DNA of 7,984 nt from HGM12587 sp964561705. GTDB taxonomy: Bacteria; Bacillota; Clostridia; Lachnospirales; Lachnospiraceae. The notes under the pieces are model-generated. The model saw nothing but the letters and a program-made list of their open reading frames with translations. It ran no database searches and was not told where the DNA came from. A program made the position numbers and the translations under genes. The stretch lies in contig CAZLQJ010000071.1 in the NCBI GenBank assembly GCA_964561705.1, positions 1 through 7,984 on the forward strand, given 5' to 3'. Shown here piece by piece: positions 6,924 through 7,984 of this stretch; the stretch's first letter is position 1; each line of letters starts with the position of its first letter.

Positions 6924-7855
6924 ACCTCTACTTCCTCCAGTTCCTCGTGGATGAAAGTATCCCAGTCAAAAACTGCTTCCACTGCTGCAATGGCAACTTC
7001 TACCATCTGTGCATCCGGTTCCTTGGTTGTCAGTCTTTGAAGCATCATTCCCGGAAAACTAATGATCTGTACAAACTTGCTCTCACTTTTTCCAGCCAGC
7101 CGGATCAATTCATAAGAGACACCTGCAATCACTGGAATGAGCAGCAATCTGATCACAACTCTAAGCACGGGAGAGGTTACCCTGATAAAGATAAAAAACA
7201 GGATACTCACCAGCATTACAATAAACAAAAAACTGGTTCCGCAGCGTTTATGATGTTTCGACGATTTCAGCACATTTTCCACATTCAGTTCCATACCGTT
7301 TTCAATACAATTGATACATTTATGTTCTGCGCCGTGATACATAAAAACTCTCTGGATATCCTTCATCCGGGAGATCAGCAATACGTAAAGCACAAAAATA
7401 CTAACCCGCACAACGCCTTCAAGAATGGCCAGCAATGTATTTGATACAATATAATTTTCCAGAATATTGGTCAAAAAATACGGCAGGATCATAAAAATTC
7501 CAATCGCCATAACGATGGAAAATGCCACCGTAAATCCTGTGATCACTTTTTCCGCATTTCCTTTGAAAAGCTTATCCAGCATCACGTCTGTCTTTGTCGG
7601 TTCTTCTTCCTCTTCATAAAAGCTGGCCGAAAACGTCAGCGTACGCATCCCCAAAATCATTGAATCTATAAAATTGACCACACCGCGTACCAGAGGTGTT
7701 TCTCTTAACATTTTATTTTTTACAATACTCCGATATGTACCAAGATGAACTTCAATCTCACCATCCGGCTTTCTAACCGCAACAGAATACATATCTTTGT
7801 TTTTCATCATAATTCCCTCGATCACAGCCTGACCGCCGATTCCTGATGGTTTCAT
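6920..7855 (-). CDS. DUF1385 integral membrane protein (YqhQ-like)
   Basis: A 311-residue protein starting at ATG 7855, chosen because AGGAGGA lies 5 bases upstream and the family begins with GIGGQAVIEGIMM (here residues 5-17). An in-frame start further out (7909) would run through the terminator hairpin and is rejected. The N-terminal soluble part (1-100, with an EEEEE patch at 81-85) is followed by hydrophobic segments at about 104-126, 140-162, 207-225 and 228-247. Between the second and third lie MYHGAEHKCINCIE (172-185) and HHKRCGTSF (201-209), rich in His and Cys and among the most conserved parts of the family; a metal site is plausible but unproven. A further conserved stretch is PGMMLQRLTTKEPD (268-281). 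The B. subtilis homologue is known as YqhQ. Function is unknown. The gene ends in TGA overlapping the prmC start, so translation is coupled. Confidence 0.9.
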   Translation of the reverse strand: MKPSGIGGQAVIEGIMMKNKDMYSVAVRKPDGEIEVHLGTYRSIVKNKMLRETPLVRGVVNFIDSMILGMRTLTFSASFYEEEEEPTKTDVMLDKLFKGNAEKVITGFTVAFSIVMAIGIFMILPYFLTNILENYIVSNTLLAILEGVVRVSIFVLYVLLISRMKDIQRVFMYHGAEHKCINCIENGMELNVENVLKSSKHHKRCGTSFLFIVMLVSILFFIFIRVTSPVLRVVIRLLLIPVIAGVSYELIRLAGKSESKFVQIISFPGMMLQRLTTKEPDAQMVEVAIAAVEAVFDWDTFIHEELEEVEV

Positions 7856-7860
7856 CTGTC

Positions 7861-7867
7861 TCCTCCT
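7861..7867 (-). promoter_or_regulatory. Ribosome binding site AGGAGGA of the DUF1385 gene
   Basis: The minus strand reads AGGAGGA then GACAG then ATG at 7855. This fixes the start codon and shows that only about 7 bases separate the terminator T-run from the ribosome binding site. Confidence 0.85.
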
Positions 7868-7874
7868 ACTCTTT

Positions 7875-7913
7875 AAAAAAAGGTTGAGGTTGTAAAATCT
7901 CAACCTCAACCTT
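7875..7913 (-). terminator. Intrinsic terminator after rpmE, upstream of DUF1385
   Basis: On the minus strand a perfect 13-bp stem AAGGTTGAGGTTG / CAACCTCAACCTT (7901-7913 pairing with 7880-7892) with an 8-base loop AGATTTTA runs into seven T (7875-7881, the last two shared with the stem). It lies 16 bases after the rpmE stop. The stem arm contains a tandem GGTTGA repeat, so a slipped 8-bp pairing is also possible. There is no room for a full promoter between it and the DUF1385 start. Confidence 0.92.
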
Positions 7914-7929
7914 AAGTTCCTGGAATGTC

Positions 7930-7984
7930 TTATTTTGTAATTCCGTATTTACGATTGAATTTATCAATACGTCCACGAGCTGCA
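7930..7984 (-). CDS. rpmE: 50S ribosomal protein L31, C-terminal end (5' part outside window)
   Basis: Reading leftward from the window edge the frame gives AARGRIDKFNRKYGITK followed by TAA (7930-7932). This matches the conserved GGRIDKFNRKYG-type C-terminus of bacterial L31, a small protein of the large ribosomal subunit. Only 17 codons are visible, so the zinc-binding (CxxC) or zinc-independent type cannot be judged. The position upstream of DUF1385, prmC and prfA fits the usual Clostridia order (rpmE - DUF1385 - prmC - prfA), which supports the call. Confidence 0.88.
   Translation of the reverse strand, partial: AARGRIDKFNRKYGITK

Noticed and set aside
6905..7444. Open frame of 179 codons on the plus strand
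   Set aside because: It lies wholly opposite the DUF1385 and prmC genes, has a low-complexity His/Gln/Asn-rich product with no motif, and has no supporting gene context; it is a shadow of the real genes.
7856..7909. Longer N-terminus for the DUF1385 protein (18 extra residues)
   Set aside because: The extension would be encoded by the terminator hairpin and its T-run, is basic and unlike the family, and the strong AGGAGGA precedes the inner ATG at 7855.

Overview
This 7984-bp window looks like a chromosomal segment of a low-to-moderate GC member of the Firmicutes, most likely a Lachnospiraceae-type Clostridia. The evidence is the strong AGGAGG-type ribosome binding sites, the RF1 sequence with GGQC in place of the commoner GGQH, and the order rpmE - DUF1385 - prmC - prfA. 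No mobile element, tRNA, rRNA or CRISPR array is visible, and coding density is very high. The genus cannot be fixed from the sequence alone.

Plus strand, left part (1-3343): a tight run of three genes. It starts with a condensation/alcohol-acetyltransferase-type acyltransferase that is cut by the left edge of the window. One base after its stop comes a zinc-ribbon plus six-helix membrane protein (DUF6320 type), and 21 bases further a MATE-family transporter. A soluble acyltransferase, a membrane partner and an exporter in one transcript suggest a small acylation/membrane/export module. Its substrate is unknown, and it is the least characterised part of the window.

Plus strand, middle (3344-4754): a near-consensus sigma-A promoter (TTGAAA, 17-bp spacer, TATGAT) starts only 6 bases after the MATE stop and drives an M18 zinc aminopeptidase with all expected metal ligands. 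A bidirectional terminator of about 40 bp follows, and the stop codons of both convergent genes are built into its A/T-rich tails.

Minus strand, right part (4752-7984, read right to left): the last 17 codons of rpmE (ribosomal protein L31), then a strong intrinsic terminator. The DUF1385 membrane protein begins about 20 bases after it, then prmC (4-base ATGA overlap), prfA (11-base gap) and a 67-residue helix-turn-helix protein. PrmC methylates the GGQ glutamine of the release factor made by prfA, so enzyme and substrate are made from adjacent cistrons. The terminator after rpmE leaves almost no room for a separate promoter, so it probably works as a partial terminator that sets the expression of the downstream genes relative to L31.

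Most of the window is ordinary housekeeping sequence. The points worth a second look are the acyltransferase-DUF6320-MATE module, the rpmE/DUF1385 terminator, the UAG stop of prmC fused to the prfA ribosome binding site, the uncharacterised DUF1385 protein with its His/Cys cluster, and the small regulator after prfA.
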